Positions 42,179 through 51,153 of a DNA stretch of 51,254 bases are shown here, in pieces. The notes under the pieces are model-generated. The model worked only from the letters and a program-made list of their open reading frames with translations. It ran no database searches and was not told the origin of the DNA. Location: contig CAJUAB010000031.1 in the NCBI GenBank assembly GCA_910583845.1, positions 1 through 51,254 of the forward strand, written 5' to 3'. Made by a program: the position numbers and the translations under genes. How positions within the stretch are numbered: position 1 is the stretch's first letter; the number at the start of each line of letters is the position of its first letter. The stretch comes from an uncultured Acetatifactor sp. (lineage in GTDB: Bacteria; Bacillota; Clostridia; Lachnospirales; Lachnospiraceae).

Positions 42179-42540
42179 AAAAAGTCCCGGAATACAAAGC
42201 TGTATTCCGGGACGGATATGACGATATCCGCGGTACCACCCGCATTGACAAAAGCCTTTTTCCGAGCTTTTGCCCTCTCTTACGCTTAACGCGCGCAACG
42301 GACTGCCCTACTTACATGCCCCGCATAGGCCATAACGGACGGATTATCTCCTTCCGGCTCCCGCGGTCAGGTTCAGGCAGTCTGCTCCGGAGTGTTGCCT
42401 GTGTGTCAGTTTCCGCCGGCCATGCTCTCAGTCGGTGACGATGAGCTTCGGTCTCCGAAGCTCACCAGGTCGGCTTCCTCAGGCTCATAACCTGATCCGC
42501 CAACCCATGGCCTTCCTGTTGCTTCCCCTGACAAGGGTCT
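42179..42540 (-). promoter_or_regulatory. T-box riboswitch leader of the aspS-gatCAB operon
   Basis: The minus strand carries the T-box sequence GCGGGTGGTACCGCGG (42242-42228 region), whose UGG bulge pairs with the uncharged tRNA 3' end. It is followed by a strong terminator, GTCCCGGAATAC against GTATTCCGGGAC (42213-42184) and five T. Upstream are an AGAGAGGGC stem and a further helical region to about 42512. I could not assign the specifier codon with confidence; GAC (Asp) or AAC (Asn) is expected. Uncharged tRNA would allow read-through into aspS-gatCAB. The 120 bases between the terminator and aspS contain more GTTCCGC-type palindromic sequence. Confidence 0.92.
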
Positions 42541-42638
42541 CCTTCACTGCATTTTCCTGTTTAAGGTTCAGAAATAGAATAAAAACAGAACACACAAATA
42601 CAGCTGCAAAACTCGCCATTGAGTGTTCCGTTCTGTAC

Positions 42639-42667
42639 AGTGTATCCGACCAAAGCGCATTTGTCAA
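42639..42667 (-). promoter_or_regulatory. Sigma-A-type promoter of the T-box operon
   Basis: On the minus strand, consensus TTGACA (42667-42662), a 17-base spacer and TACACT (42644-42639). The implied leader before aspS is about 570 bases, long for a T-box. Confidence 0.75.
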
Positions 42668-42783
42668 GACATATCGCTGATCTTTTCCCATTTTTCTTTC
42701 AATTTTCTTTCAATCTTATTTTTGCTTATCTCTCATTTTCGTGATATACCTGCTTCAGCAAAATTGCAGTCTCCGGCGGGATC

Positions 42784-45135
42784 TTACGGTCCCGCCGGTT
42801 CTGCCCCGCTTCCCTCTACCAAAAACACCCGCATCTCTTTCCCTGCATACGCAAACTCCTTCGCCCTGCTGTCCCGGGGCATGTGCAGCGTGGCTTTCCA
42901 TCCCGTGGGCCAGGGATAACTTCCCTCCGCCGCCCCCAGGATCAGTTCCCCTGTCTCCTCCTTCCAGAATAGCCGGATGGCGGCATACTCCCCTCTCTGA
43001 TAGCCGTATCCGTTGCCGCTGTCCAGATAACACAGAAAAGAGCAGTCCTTTCCCGCATAGATCTCCAGCTCCATTTCCTCATAAATGCATGCGTGATACA
43101 AATCCGTCCGCTCTGTGTAATCCACGGGCAAAATACTTCCCGCCCTTACATACAGAGGCATTTTCTCCACCGGGGCATCTGCCAGCAGCTCCCGTCCTCC
43201 TTCCAGATATTCTCCTGTCCCATACTCATACCAGCCGTCCCCCTCCGGCAGATACACCTTTCTCGTCTTTTCCCGGTTCAAAGGCCTGCTGCCCGGCCCG
43301 TACTCCATGGGACAGGTAACCGGGCATACCAGAAAATCTCCGAACAGGTACTCATCCGTGACTTTGACCGCCTTCTCATCCATCCCATAGTCAAACGCCA
43401 GGCTCCGCATGATCATGGCGTCCTCCTTCCATACCTGGTAGGTCAGGCTGTAAAAATACGGGATCAGGCGGTATCGGAGGCGGATATATCTGACAATTGT
43501 GTCGTAATAGATATTCCCCTCCTCCCCGAACTGCCATGGCTCCCTGGGAGTGTCCGTCCCATGGGACCTCATCACCGGCAGAAAGGCACCGTATTGAAGC
43601 CATCTCACATAGAGCTCGCAGTATCCTTTATCTCTGACGCCCTCCTCAAAATCTCCGTTCCAAAACCAGGGATGTTTTCCCTCACGGGCACCGCTCCCCC
43701 TTTTCCAGGCTTCCTGACTGCCTGCAAAAAAGCCGCCGATGTCCAGATTCCAATACGGGATTCCGCTGGCCGCCATCTGTAATCCCTCCGTGATCTGTCG
43801 TCTGAACACATCCCAGGAGGCCGCGATATCTCCGGACCACAATATGGTTCCGTACTTCTGAGAGGACAGGTAGCCGCAGCGGGTAAGGTTCACAACCCTT
43901 CTTTCAGGCATGGCTTTCCTCTGGTTGTCGTGCATTCCCATGGCGTGATACAGCGCGTACACATTGGCCTTTCTGGCATCCATGTACCTTGTCAGCTCTG
44001 CCCGGGACCGCTCATACCGCTCCTTCGGAGGCAGCTTCCGCGTCCCGCTCCAGTCCGGCGTAAAGGGCTCGGTGGAATCACACCACCAGGCGTCCACGCC
44101 GCCGGAAAAAAGCTCCCTCTCGCACTGTCTCCAATAAAGCGCTCTGGCTTCCTCATCGAACGCGTCGTATGTGGAAAGGTTGGCGTACAGCTTTCCCGCT
44201 TCCAGCATCTCCCGGTGATCCTCCCCGCCTTCGCTCATATTGGGCCACACGGACAGCATCAGTCCCATGCCCCACCCGTGCAGGGTATCCGTCAGCTCTT
44301 TCAGGTTGGGATACCGGGACCTGTCCAGATGTTTATCCCCCCATTTTCCTTCCTCCCAGGTCTGCCAGTCCTGCACCAGACAGGACACCGGAATTTTTCT
44401 GCGTCTGAATTCCTCCGCAATCTCCCGGATCTCCGCCTGCGATTTATACCGTTCTCTGGACTGAATATATCCGCAGGCCCATCTGGGCAGCATGGCCGCT
44501 TTGCCCGTAATCCGTCTGATGCCCCTGACCAGATCCGCCATTTCTCCCGCCATAATGACATAATAGGCCACCTGTTCCACCGCGTCCAGAGAAACAGTGA
44601 TCCGGTTCTCCCGCTCTTCGTACACCATCAGGCAGTCCGCGTCCAGCAGCACCCCATAACCTGCGCTGGACAGAAATACCGGCATGGGAATCTGCATATT
44701 GTTCTGATAAAGGTATTGGGTACAGTTTCTGTAATCGGCAATGCCGTCCTCGTGCTGTCCCAGGCCCAGAATGTGTTCCTTTTCCCCTATGGAAAAGACC
44801 AGCTTTCCCTCATAGGCCTCCCCTACTCTGGCCTCCCGGGCATTTTTCACAAGACGCTTCTCGCCGTCCGCGGTTTTCTCCGTCACGGTTCTGGATTCTC
44901 CTCCGGTCACATAGCGGAACACGGTTCTGGGCGTCAGCGCGCAGGACTCCTGTACCAGAACAGGCCTTTCTCCCGCATTTCGCGCAAGCTCTAATCTGCC
45001 CGCTCTCCCTACGCCCTCCTGATCCCGCGCCGCAGTCAGAATCACGCTTTCATCGGGCACAAAATCTCTTTCTATCATATCGCCCGGTTCTCCGCACACA
45101 CCCTCCGGCGCGCATACCACTCTGATTATTTTCAT
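42784..45135 (-). CDS. GH31 family glycoside hydrolase (alpha-glucosidase or alpha-xylosidase type)
   Basis: A 783-residue GH31 enzyme. The N-terminal beta domain is followed by the barrel, with LPRWACGYIQSRERY, VQDWQTWEEGKWGD, the nucleophile Asp353 in WWCDSTEPF and the acid/base Asp436 in WSGDIAAS, then PYWNLDIGGFF and LRYRLIPYFYSLTY. C-terminal beta domains complete the fold. There is no signal peptide, so it acts inside the cell, probably on imported alpha-linked oligosaccharides; I cannot tell glucosidase from xylosidase. ATG 45135 follows GGAGGAAG. It is the last gene of a same-strand group with the ADP-ribosylglycohydrolase and the large lipoprotein. Confidence 0.93.
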   Translation of the reverse strand: MKIIRVVCAPEGVCGEPGDMIERDFVPDESVILTAARDQEGVGRAGRLELARNAGERPVLVQESCALTPRTVFRYVTGGESRTVTEKTADGEKRLVKNAREARVGEAYEGKLVFSIGEKEHILGLGQHEDGIADYRNCTQYLYQNNMQIPMPVFLSSAGYGVLLDADCLMVYEERENRITVSLDAVEQVAYYVIMAGEMADLVRGIRRITGKAAMLPRWACGYIQSRERYKSQAEIREIAEEFRRRKIPVSCLVQDWQTWEEGKWGDKHLDRSRYPNLKELTDTLHGWGMGLMLSVWPNMSEGGEDHREMLEAGKLYANLSTYDAFDEEARALYWRQCERELFSGGVDAWWCDSTEPFTPDWSGTRKLPPKERYERSRAELTRYMDARKANVYALYHAMGMHDNQRKAMPERRVVNLTRCGYLSSQKYGTILWSGDIAASWDVFRRQITEGLQMAASGIPYWNLDIGGFFAGSQEAWKRGSGAREGKHPWFWNGDFEEGVRDKGYCELYVRWLQYGAFLPVMRSHGTDTPREPWQFGEEGNIYYDTIVRYIRLRYRLIPYFYSLTYQVWKEDAMIMRSLAFDYGMDEKAVKVTDEYLFGDFLVCPVTCPMEYGPGSRPLNREKTRKVYLPEGDGWYEYGTGEYLEGGRELLADAPVEKMPLYVRAGSILPVDYTERTDLYHACIYEEMELEIYAGKDCSFLCYLDSGNGYGYQRGEYAAIRLFWKEETGELILGAAEGSYPWPTGWKATLHMPRDSRAKEFAYAGKEMRVFLVEGSGAEPAGP

Positions 45136-45237
45136 TTCTTCCTCCGGATATCGCAAAGCATCCCCCGGTCCTGTGTGCCGACAGGGAGGGGCCCCCTTGC
45201 GGACATAACAGATTTATGCCAGACGCGCCGCATCCGA

Positions 45238-46491
45238 TTACAGGAAACGGCTCTTGCTTCCTGCAATATATTTTCTCTCCCATACCGGATCTCTGTAATC
45301 GCCGTATTCACTCATCCGGCAGCCCTGGCAGAGATCGTCCGCCACTTCCAGAATTATATCCGCAAGCTCCAGATTGTCTTTCCACTGATCCGCGATGGCG
45401 TGATATCCCAGCAAGGCTCCCAGGATATTCCCGGTCACGGCTCCGGTGGAATCGCTGTCTCCCTCGTGGTTCACCGCCGCGATTACTCCGGCGGTAAAAT
45501 CGTCCTGATGCCGCAGAGCGCAGTAGAGCGCGATCCCCAGCGTCTCCTCCGCCACCCATCCTTGACCGATCTGACGGATATTGTCCCTGTCGCAGCTGTC
45601 ATTGGCGGACAGCCGCAGGGACAGGCCAATTATGTCTTCCAGTTCCTTCCAGTGCCTGTCCCCACCAAAAACAGAGGCCGCCGCGTTCCGGGCTTCCAGC
45701 ACTATATCCCGCAGGGGCCGGAGATTATGGTCCGCCGTTCCCGGGTCTTTTTGCAATGTCTGTTCCTGGGGATATGATCCCTCTGGATACACAATGCGGC
45801 TTATGATATGAGCCAGAACCGCCGCCGGCATATACCCCAGAGAATGGCCGTGGGTGATGGCGGCTATCTGGGCCGCCTCATAATCCATTTTTATAATATC
45901 CCGGTGACGGGAGAGAGCCAGCGGCGCGATCCGCATGATGCCGCCGCATCCCTTGCTGTCATTCAGCGGCGCGGCAATATAGTCCTTCACCGGATTGCCG
46001 CTTTCCCTTCTGCCCCGCAGAGCATCCAGACAGGTGTTGCCCGGCGCGCGGCGGCAGTACAGCTGCGGTACATCCAGCAGCCAGGAGATCGGTTTCTGTC
46101 CGAATACACAGGATTCTCCTCCTGGCAGGTGATTCCTTTCACCGGTCAATTTATCGCTGCAAAGCTCTTCACAGGCGCTTTCCTGGGTACGCAGCCAGTC
46201 CTGATAAGCCATGGCCACATAACTTCTGGGCCAGGCCCGGATACCCCGCATACACCCTCTGGTGTCCCCCACCAGCAGCCCCACGGCAGTAAAGAGGCTC
46301 ATCTGGGTATCATCGGAGATCAGCGCCCTGCCGCTTTCCCTGTCCAGCCGGTACTGCCGGATGCCCTCCGGACCGTATTGAGAACATATTTCCTCTTCGC
46401 TCAGAAATTCCACTGGATAGCCCAGGGCATCCCCCACGGCGCCCCCGAACAGACAGCCTCTGATCCGGTTTTTGTATAAGGTCCCTTCCAT
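45238..46491 (-). CDS. ADP-ribosylglycohydrolase family protein
   Basis: The 417-residue protein belongs to the DraG/ARH family, which removes ADP-ribose or related groups using two metal ions. The metal-binding sites are visible: GAVGDALGYPVEF and ISDDTQMS near the N-terminus, and HEGDSDSTGAVTGNILGALLG in the C-terminal part (given by its ends). The family also contains members acting on other ribosides or with unknown substrates. No ADP-ribosyltransferase lies nearby. ATG 46491 follows GGAGG. It lies upstream of the GH31 gene with a gap of about 100 bases. Confidence 0.9.
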   Translation of the reverse strand: MEGTLYKNRIRGCLFGGAVGDALGYPVEFLSEEEICSQYGPEGIRQYRLDRESGRALISDDTQMSLFTAVGLLVGDTRGCMRGIRAWPRSYVAMAYQDWLRTQESACEELCSDKLTGERNHLPGGESCVFGQKPISWLLDVPQLYCRRAPGNTCLDALRGRRESGNPVKDYIAAPLNDSKGCGGIMRIAPLALSRHRDIIKMDYEAAQIAAITHGHSLGYMPAAVLAHIISRIVYPEGSYPQEQTLQKDPGTADHNLRPLRDIVLEARNAAASVFGGDRHWKELEDIIGLSLRLSANDSCDRDNIRQIGQGWVAEETLGIALYCALRHQDDFTAGVIAAVNHEGDSDSTGAVTGNILGALLGYHAIADQWKDNLELADIILEVADDLCQGCRMSEYGDYRDPVWERKYIAGSKSRFL

Positions 46492-46614
46492 CCGATTCCT
46501 CCATCGCGGCATTTCACCATGTTTACAGCAGATTCTCCAGTTTTCCGCGCTTCATTTCCTACAATCATACCACAAGTCGGCAAAAAAGCCAGTAAAACTT
46601 TCATGCCGACCTAT

Positions 46615-46633
46615 CGAAAAGGCGGTTGCCGCC
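46615..46633 (-). terminator. Terminator of the large lipoprotein gene
   Basis: GGCGG/CCGCC with a three-base loop, followed on the minus strand by TTTT. A second hairpin, CTTACCGG/CCGGTAAG (46633-46653), lies between it and the stop codon. Confidence 0.65.
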
Positions 46634-46656
46634 TTACCGGCGATCCCGGTAAGATC

Positions 46657-48945
46657 TCATTGCTCATTCAGATATAATTGCACCCTGTTCTGTATGATCT
46701 CCGCCACCTGCTGTGCTGTTTTGACTCCGGAAAAATAAGTGTCAGCCTCCTCCATTATAATGTTCTCTATCATGTGCGTATCCTGAGGGCGGGGGACGGC
46801 CCTGTCCAGAAGATCCTTATATTCCTCTGTCCAGGGCTGGCCGTCCGGCTTTGTAGCCAGCCTGTAATACACACCGCCACCAATTGTATAATTCCACGGA
46901 GAACCAATCGGATCATCCTCCATATAATATATGTTTTTGTCCACTGTATCTCTTCTGACTGGATGAGATAGCTCCCGCTGTCTGTACCAGCTGAAAAGAG
47001 TGGCCAGATAGGCGTCAATCAGTTCCCTGTGCTCCGCCTGCTTATTGACAACCAGAAAGTAATCGGCGTTCCAATAGCTTCCGCATTCTGCTTCTGTGGG
47101 AAATCCCACAAAGTGAAATCCCTCCCCGATATGGGACATTTCATCGCTGAAATCCACAAAACTTTCCATATTGGGATGAAAAGAAGCAGCTTCTCCATTT
47201 TTGACGGCAGAAGGGAAAGCATTGCCGCCTGTGGCCTCACCCACAGTCTCCAGCGCTTTTATAAACAGATCATTGTTAAAATCGCAAATACCTGCATCCA
47301 TCTCCAGAAAGGGAGAGTTTTGCAGGTCCTGTAGAAGCAGCAGGCGCAGCGCCGTTGGTCTTGTCATGTACCTGCGGCTGACCATGATCCGTTTCAATTC
47401 CGGATGTCCGTCCATCACTGTCAGAGCCTCTTCCAACGTCCAGCTCTCTCCCCTCCACAACTTGTCTGAGACCAACAGCGTTGTCACGTAGGCTTCCGGA
47501 GGGAGTCCTGCCTGATGTCCGTCTATCATACCACACGTGAGCGCCCCTTCGTAAACGGCTTCCCGCAGCTCTTCCCCCAATGTGCCGCTTAAATCCGCAA
47601 GTATGCCCTTCTCGTACAGCGTCCGCATGTCTTCGCCGGACACATAATAGATGTCTGCCCCTCTCCCGGCTGTCAGATCTGCCATGGCGCGGGTGCGGAA
47701 GTCGGCCAGGCTTCCCTCCGGTTGCTGCACAAGAATCGGGTGCTCCATATGTTCCTGAGAAAACATGGTGGCGCTGGAGGCAATGAAAGAACTGTCCTTT
47801 ACCAGGCTCACCAGACGGATGGGTTCTCCCGACTCACCCTGTTCCCTGCCCAGCTTGCAGATGACAGCTTTTTCCCGACTGGTATCCATAATAACAGGGA
47901 AGCCTGTGCCGCTGACACCGATGCAGGTCATGGAATTGTTTCTTCCTAATCCAATCTCATCATAATGGAAACAGACTCCGATATCACCTGAATAAAGATC
48001 CCAGCGGTATAGCTGTCCTCTGTCCCCATAGTACAGAATGCCGTCCCCGGTAATGATCTTAGGGCTTCCGGATGGCAGCTGTTCATTGAAAACTCTCTCT
48101 CCTCCCGTAGCCGGATCATACATTACCAGACGCATTTCCTGCGCACGACCGCTGTATTGTTCAAAAACAGGCTCTCCCTCCGCCGTCTTCATGGCAAATA
48201 GGGAAAAGGTATCTTCCTCATCCCACTTGAGTTCTGTAAGCGGCTTTCCATCCACATCCAGCACCACTACTTTCATCTCCCCTGAAAAAGTGATGAAAAA
48301 AAAACGCCCTTCCCTGTCCGTGCAGATGAACGGAATAATCAGTTTGTCCTCCAGAACGCACCCGTTCAATTGTAAAGCAGGATACAGGTCAACCGTTTTC
48401 AAAAATTCTCCTTCACAGGAAAAATGCATGGCCAGAAAAGCAAGTGTCTCAGATTCCCTCAACACTTGTACAAACAGAACAACCTCCTGCGGATTCAGAA
48501 TATCATAAGATGAGACAATGAATTCGGCGTCTTCATATTCTTCCAGATCTGGCAATCGGATTTGCTGATGCCTGATTTTCTCCGTCGCGTCCGAATAACA
48601 GCTGAGGTAATAGAGTTCGGGGCCGGATGAGTCTGCAGACATTCTGTATTCCGTCAGTGCGTAAAAATCAGATCCCCAGCATCTGTATTCGCTGGAACTG
48701 TCATAATATTCCCGGTCCAGTTGATATTCCAGCCCACTGATATATTTTTCCACATAATATGTCCCGCCAGCATATGCGGCACTGCTGTGCTGCCAGGGTT
48801 CCGTCATCCAATTGTGTGCACTGCGATCCGGCGCTTCCTGAGACTGTTCCGGCGTAACATCCACCCCCGGCTGTGCGCAAGCCGTCAGTAATACATATAA
48901 GAGCAATAGCAGGACATAAATTTTTTTAATGTTCTTTCCTTTCAT
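46657..48945 (-). CDS. Large lipoprotein: beta-rich N-terminal half plus solute-binding domain
   Basis: A 762-residue protein with a lipoprotein signal (LLLLLYVLLTAC, Cys23). Residues of roughly 30-390 are beta-rich with recurring YDPATGGERVF, DGILYYGDRGQLYRW and similar blades, suggesting a propeller. The C-terminal 370 residues look like an ABC sugar-binding protein (GRGADIYYVSGEDMRTLYEKG, then GLPPEAYVTTLLVSDKLW and NADYFLVVNKQAEHRELIDAYLA, given by parts). It is anchored outside the membrane. No ABC permease is adjacent, so it may act as a sensor or scavenging protein. I start at ATG 48945; the 17 codons before it disrupt the signal peptide. Confidence 0.82.
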   Translation of the reverse strand: MKGKNIKKIYVLLLLLYVLLTACAQPGVDVTPEQSQEAPDRSAHNWMTEPWQHSSAAYAGGTYYVEKYISGLEYQLDREYYDSSSEYRCWGSDFYALTEYRMSADSSGPELYYLSCYSDATEKIRHQQIRLPDLEEYEDAEFIVSSYDILNPQEVVLFVQVLRESETLAFLAMHFSCEGEFLKTVDLYPALQLNGCVLEDKLIIPFICTDREGRFFFITFSGEMKVVVLDVDGKPLTELKWDEEDTFSLFAMKTAEGEPVFEQYSGRAQEMRLVMYDPATGGERVFNEQLPSGSPKIITGDGILYYGDRGQLYRWDLYSGDIGVCFHYDEIGLGRNNSMTCIGVSGTGFPVIMDTSREKAVICKLGREQGESGEPIRLVSLVKDSSFIASSATMFSQEHMEHPILVQQPEGSLADFRTRAMADLTAGRGADIYYVSGEDMRTLYEKGILADLSGTLGEELREAVYEGALTCGMIDGHQAGLPPEAYVTTLLVSDKLWRGESWTLEEALTVMDGHPELKRIMVSRRYMTRPTALRLLLLQDLQNSPFLEMDAGICDFNNDLFIKALETVGEATGGNAFPSAVKNGEAASFHPNMESFVDFSDEMSHIGEGFHFVGFPTEAECGSYWNADYFLVVNKQAEHRELIDAYLATLFSWYRQRELSHPVRRDTVDKNIYYMEDDPIGSPWNYTIGGGVYYRLATKPDGQPWTEEYKDLLDRAVPRPQDTHMIENIIMEEADTYFSGVKTAQQVAEIIQNRVQLYLNEQ

Positions 48946-49059
48946 ATAAATACTACCAGTTTTCCAACACAAAAATTTGTTATACAGACAGTTCAATCAT
49001 CTAAATGAATATCGATGTTCCAAGATTGATATTCTCAGAACATCGATAAAGATGAAAAG

Positions 49060-49335
49060 TTAATTATGCTGTTTACTATGAACAATATTTTCGTGATCAA
49101 TAACGTCCACTATTGTTCCACAATCCAGGCAGGAATAGGTTGTAAAATATTTAGTTACTGTTATATGACATACTTCATTATTGTCAAGGAAATGAAAATA
49201 ATGATCTGTAGAAGGTTTGGAATCAAAGGAGTTAATATTTGTATGATTGCATGTTTCTCCTCCGGCAGCTTGTACAACAATACTGCTAAACAGCACCCCC
49301 AAAACCATCATGGAAACTAATACTCTTTTTTTCAT
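49060..49335 (-). CDS. Small secreted Cys/His-rich protein
   Basis: A 91-residue pre-protein with a signal peptide (MKKRVLVSMMVLGVLFSSIV, cleavage probably after VQA). The mature part of about 68 residues holds Cys and His in pattern: ETCNHTN, NEVCHITVTKYFTTYSCLDCG and HENIVHSKQHN. It could bind a metal or form disulphides. I do not recognise the family, but the gene at 50735 encodes a protein of similar design. GGGGAGG precedes the ATG; a consensus promoter lies at 49379-49407. It stands downstream of an XRE-type regulator on the same strand. The region is more AT-rich than the rest of the window. Confidence 0.75.
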   Translation of the reverse strand: MKKRVLVSMMVLGVLFSSIVVQAAGGETCNHTNINSFDSKPSTDHYFHFLDNNEVCHITVTKYFTTYSCLDCGTIVDVIDHENIVHSKQHN

Positions 49336-49378
49336 GCCAAATATCCTCCCCGTGTTTAATATGTTTTTTCATATGTGT

Positions 49379-49407
49379 ATTATATTATTTATTTTTAAAA
49401 ATGTCAA
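49379..49407 (-). promoter_or_regulatory. Near-consensus sigma-A promoter
   Basis: On the minus strand, TTGACA (49407-49402), a 17-base spacer and TATAAT (49384-49379), both perfect, before the small secreted protein gene. Confidence 0.85.
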
Positions 49408-49468
49408 CATTGAAATTGTTATACCGTATAGATTTATGACGGTCATAAACTCTTGTTTTCGCCCCGTC

Positions 49469-50161
49469 TTACTCCACAGCAATATACACATCCATATGCC
49501 ACACGCCGTCCAGATTATACTCCCTCTCGAAGCAGTCAAGCAGACGTCCGTCCCATTTCCCTTTCAGCCCATTGGTGTTCATATAGGCCATGAGAACCTT
49601 ATATGCATTGGGAATCAACTCAAAAGGCGCTGTATGGGGATCTTTGATCGTAATGGCAATATATCGCTGGGTATCCTGCCTTTTCAGCTCTGCCGGCAGC
49701 CCTTCCCCGGATATCCCCCCCTCCAGAATCAGGGCCGCGCCATAACCGTGCATATGGTGTACATTTCTCTGTTCCTGGGAGACAGCCGGAAAGTCCCAGC
49801 CGATCACTCTGGGATTGTCCATCCCAAGCTGTCTGGCCCAGCGGTTTACATGGTCTATGGCGTCCTCCTCCGGCTCAGGGCTGATCACTGTGTAGGAAAT
49901 ATACTGAAAATCTTCCACTTCCTCGATGCGGATATTGGAATACGCCTCATTGATGATATTCATATCCTCCCGCACCAGCTGATCCAGAGAACAGGAAAAC
50001 AGGCTGCACAGCGCCAGCAGTTTTTCCATCTCCGGATAAGCGCTGTCCAGTTCCCACTTGGATACGGTCTGCCTGCTCACGCCGAGACATTCCGCCAGCT
50101 CCTCCTGCGTCATATTATTTTTCATCTTTCTTAAGAACAACAGATTCTGACCCAAACTCAT
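49469..50161 (-). CDS. XRE-type regulator with a GyrI/AraC-like effector-binding domain
   Basis: A 230-residue regulator. Residues 1-65 are a clear XRE helix-turn-helix (LRKMKNNMTQEELAECLGVS, then RQTVSKWELDSAYPEMEKLL). The remaining part resembles the GyrI-like/effector-binding fold: FELIPNAYKVLMAYMNTNGL and WDGRLLDCFEREYNLDGVWHMDVYIAVE carry the typical ending with a conserved Glu before the final strand. Such proteins respond to small hydrophobic or cationic compounds. ATG 50161 follows GGAGG. The neighbours on both sides are small secreted proteins, which may be its targets. Confidence 0.88.
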   Translation of the reverse strand: MSLGQNLLFLRKMKNNMTQEELAECLGVSRQTVSKWELDSAYPEMEKLLALCSLFSCSLDQLVREDMNIINEAYSNIRIEEVEDFQYISYTVISPEPEEDAIDHVNRWARQLGMDNPRVIGWDFPAVSQEQRNVHHMHGYGAALILEGGISGEGLPAELKRQDTQRYIAITIKDPHTAPFELIPNAYKVLMAYMNTNGLKGKWDGRLLDCFEREYNLDGVWHMDVYIAVE

Positions 50162-50623
50162 TTTCTATTTTCCTCCATTTACGGCATACATCCGCCCTTG
50201 CGGCACCGGTGAAAAATAAGCCTCATCCATACCGCAGGCGGCATAATCTTCGTATTTCAAAACCTGATCAAGAATTGATGAGACTATCTTATAACGTTTC
50301 TTCCACATATTCCACCAACTTTGCGGTTCTCTTTTGGAGGAAAACGCAACTTGAAGTTGCAAAGCGTCATGGGCGCTTATCCCTGATTCCCCATGCCTTC
50401 GGCGGTGAGGGCTGCGCCGGAAATCTTAATAGCCGATTGCAAAGAATTGGCCAATATAACCCAAACGGGCGCGGAAGCAAATTTGCTTTGCGAATTAATT
50501 TCACAATTACCTAATACAAAATATTGATGAAAGAAAAGAGATGTGAAGAGAACAGCAGGAGAAGTATACATAAATGCAATTACAATCTATTTAGAATATG
50601 TGAAAAATTGAATATTTAAAGTA
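50162..50623. other. Probable decayed or non-coding stretch
   Basis: About 460 bases between the regulator and the next promoter. Several short frames exist on both strands (for example a minus-strand frame of about 65 codons ending four bases before the regulator, and a plus-strand frame of 101 codons), but none has a good start site and family resemblance. It may be a remnant of a gene. Nothing further is recognised. Confidence 0.4.
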
Positions 50624-50652
50624 TTGACATTTATGTTAATTGCAGATAATAT
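50624..50652 (+). promoter_or_regulatory. Near-consensus sigma-A promoter
   Basis: TTGACA (50624-50629), a 17-base spacer and TAATAT (50647-50652), 82 bases before ATG 50735. Confidence 0.75.
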
Positions 50653-50734
50653 ATCAATATAAACCAGGAACGCAACAGAACAGCCGCCAACGTGGTAGAA
50701 GAATGATATGACACATAAAGGAGGTATATTAGTA

Positions 50735-51058
50735 ATGAAAAGAAAAGTAGGAATGGTACTTTTGTCGATGTTTTTGTGTCTGGTGATGGGTTTTCAGAGT
50801 ATGGAAAAAGTGCAGGCATCAGTAAATTACGAGGCATGTCCATTTTGCGGTACCAGAGTGGACAGGGGCGAGAAAACCAAAGTACTGAGTATGACGTATT
50901 TATATAAATGTACGACACATAAAGACTGTGATATCTATGAGATAACATACGGTTCCTTTTCAACTATTTCATGTGAAACAGCCGGTTGTATCGGCTACGA
51001 TAAAGAAATAGCACCACTGCGTTCATGGACAAATCAGGCACACGTTACTCAGCACTAG
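50735..51058 (+). CDS. Small secreted Cys/His-rich protein
   Basis: A 107-residue pre-protein with a signal peptide (MKRKVGMVLLSMFLCLVMGF, cleavage probably after VQA). The mature part holds ACPFCGTRVD (a CxxC), KCTTHKDCDIYEITYG, ISCETAGCIG and a His-containing end AHVTQH. The layout, with paired Cys and a His-x3-His type tail, recalls the small protein at 49060-49335 encoded on the other strand, though identity is low. It may be a metal-binding or disulphide-bonded secreted peptide; a bacteriocin-type role is possible but unproven. AAAGGAGG lies upstream of ATG 50735. A terminator at 51154 and another gene start at 51212 follow. Confidence 0.78.
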   Translation: MKRKVGMVLLSMFLCLVMGFQSMEKVQASVNYEACPFCGTRVDRGEKTKVLSMTYLYKCTTHKDCDIYEITYGSFSTISCETAGCIGYDKEIAPLRSWTNQAHVTQH

Positions 51059-51153
51059 TGTGGCAGCACACTGAAAAGATTTGGATTTAGCAGCATGAGT
51101 TGATTATGAGGCGGCGGGTTCTGTTTGTTTCTGATTTGAGGAACATATTTTTT

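Noticed and set aside
50165..50362. 65-codon minus-strand gene just upstream of the XRE regulator
   Set aside because: It needs a TTG start without a ribosome binding site and matches no family I know; kept only as possible remnant.
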